Below are positions 5,440-5,449 of a DNA stretch of 5,449 bases, piece after piece. The stretch is from an uncultured archaeon (GTDB lineage: Archaea > Aenigmatarchaeota > Aenigmatarchaeia > CG10238-14 > SCSR01), in assembly GCA_938017915.1 (NCBI GenBank), contig CALIKW010000067.1, positions 1 to 5,449 on the forward strand, given 5' to 3'. The translations under genes and the position numbers were made by a program. The notes below the pieces were generated by a model that was given only the letters and a program-made list of their open reading frames with translations, was not told the origin of the DNA and did no database searches. The first letter of the stretch is position 1; every line of letters starts with the position of its first letter.

Positions 5440-5449
5440 ATCACCACCT
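5440..5449 (-). promoter_or_regulatory. Strong Shine-Dalgarno of the dodecin-like gene (AGGTGGTGAT)
   Basis: The - strand reads AGGTGGTGAT directly before the ATG at 5439. AGGTG ends five bases from the start, and the overlapping GGTGAT abuts it. This near-perfect anti-16S complement fixes the start and suggests high translation, unlike the weaker sites of the genes behind it. Confidence 0.7.

Noticed and set aside
1..5449. CRISPR array, tRNA or rRNA gene, long repeats
   Set aside because: No regularly spaced direct repeats, no T-loop GGTTCGAATCC-type signature in a cloverleaf context, and no rRNA-like stretch were seen on either strand.

Overview
The window looks archaeal. It is AT-rich (about one third G+C by eye). 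Its proteins are of archaeal type: a DUF4143 ATPase, an uninterrupted RtcB tRNA-splicing ligase, a free-standing HTH/LAGLIDADG protein and an AbrB-like mini-regulator. Leaders are very short, TATA-like boxes sit about 25-34 bases before starts, and one start has a GGTGGTGAT-type Shine-Dalgarno. The exact lineage cannot be set from this sequence; a Euryarchaeota or DPANN-like genome would fit.

Left part (1-2719), accessory in character. The + strand opens with an archaeal AAA-type ATPase with a DUF4143 C-terminus, cut by the window edge so that its Walker A is missing. Next is a short, more GC-rich stretch (1110-1245) holding only broken reading frames, possibly a decayed transposon end. On the - strand at 1246-1407 lies a 53-residue AbrB/SpoVT-like gene, antisense to a longer but uninformative open frame. 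It is divergently arranged with a + strand gene (1467-2468) for a double-HTH, LAGLIDADG-family protein. The 59 bases between the two starts carry a symmetrical TATA-like box and two 11-base palindromes of the form ATTAC-N-GTAAT, 34 bases apart, which look like a paired operator. Directly after the endonuclease gene is a small winged-helix gene broken by one in-frame TAA.

Right part (2699-5449), a compact - strand operon. In transcription order: a dodecin-like protein lacking the flavin-stacking residues, a small two-helix membrane protein, a 260-residue multi-pass membrane protein with a visible internal duplication, and RtcB. Gaps are 15, 17 and 39 bases. RtcB may also have its own promoter in the 39-base gap. 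Its 3' end runs convergently into the broken winged-helix gene.

I see no certain novel system. The parts most worth a second look are the AbrB/HTH-LAGLIDADG divergent unit with its paired palindromes, and the unexplained pairing of two membrane proteins and a dodecin with an RNA ligase.
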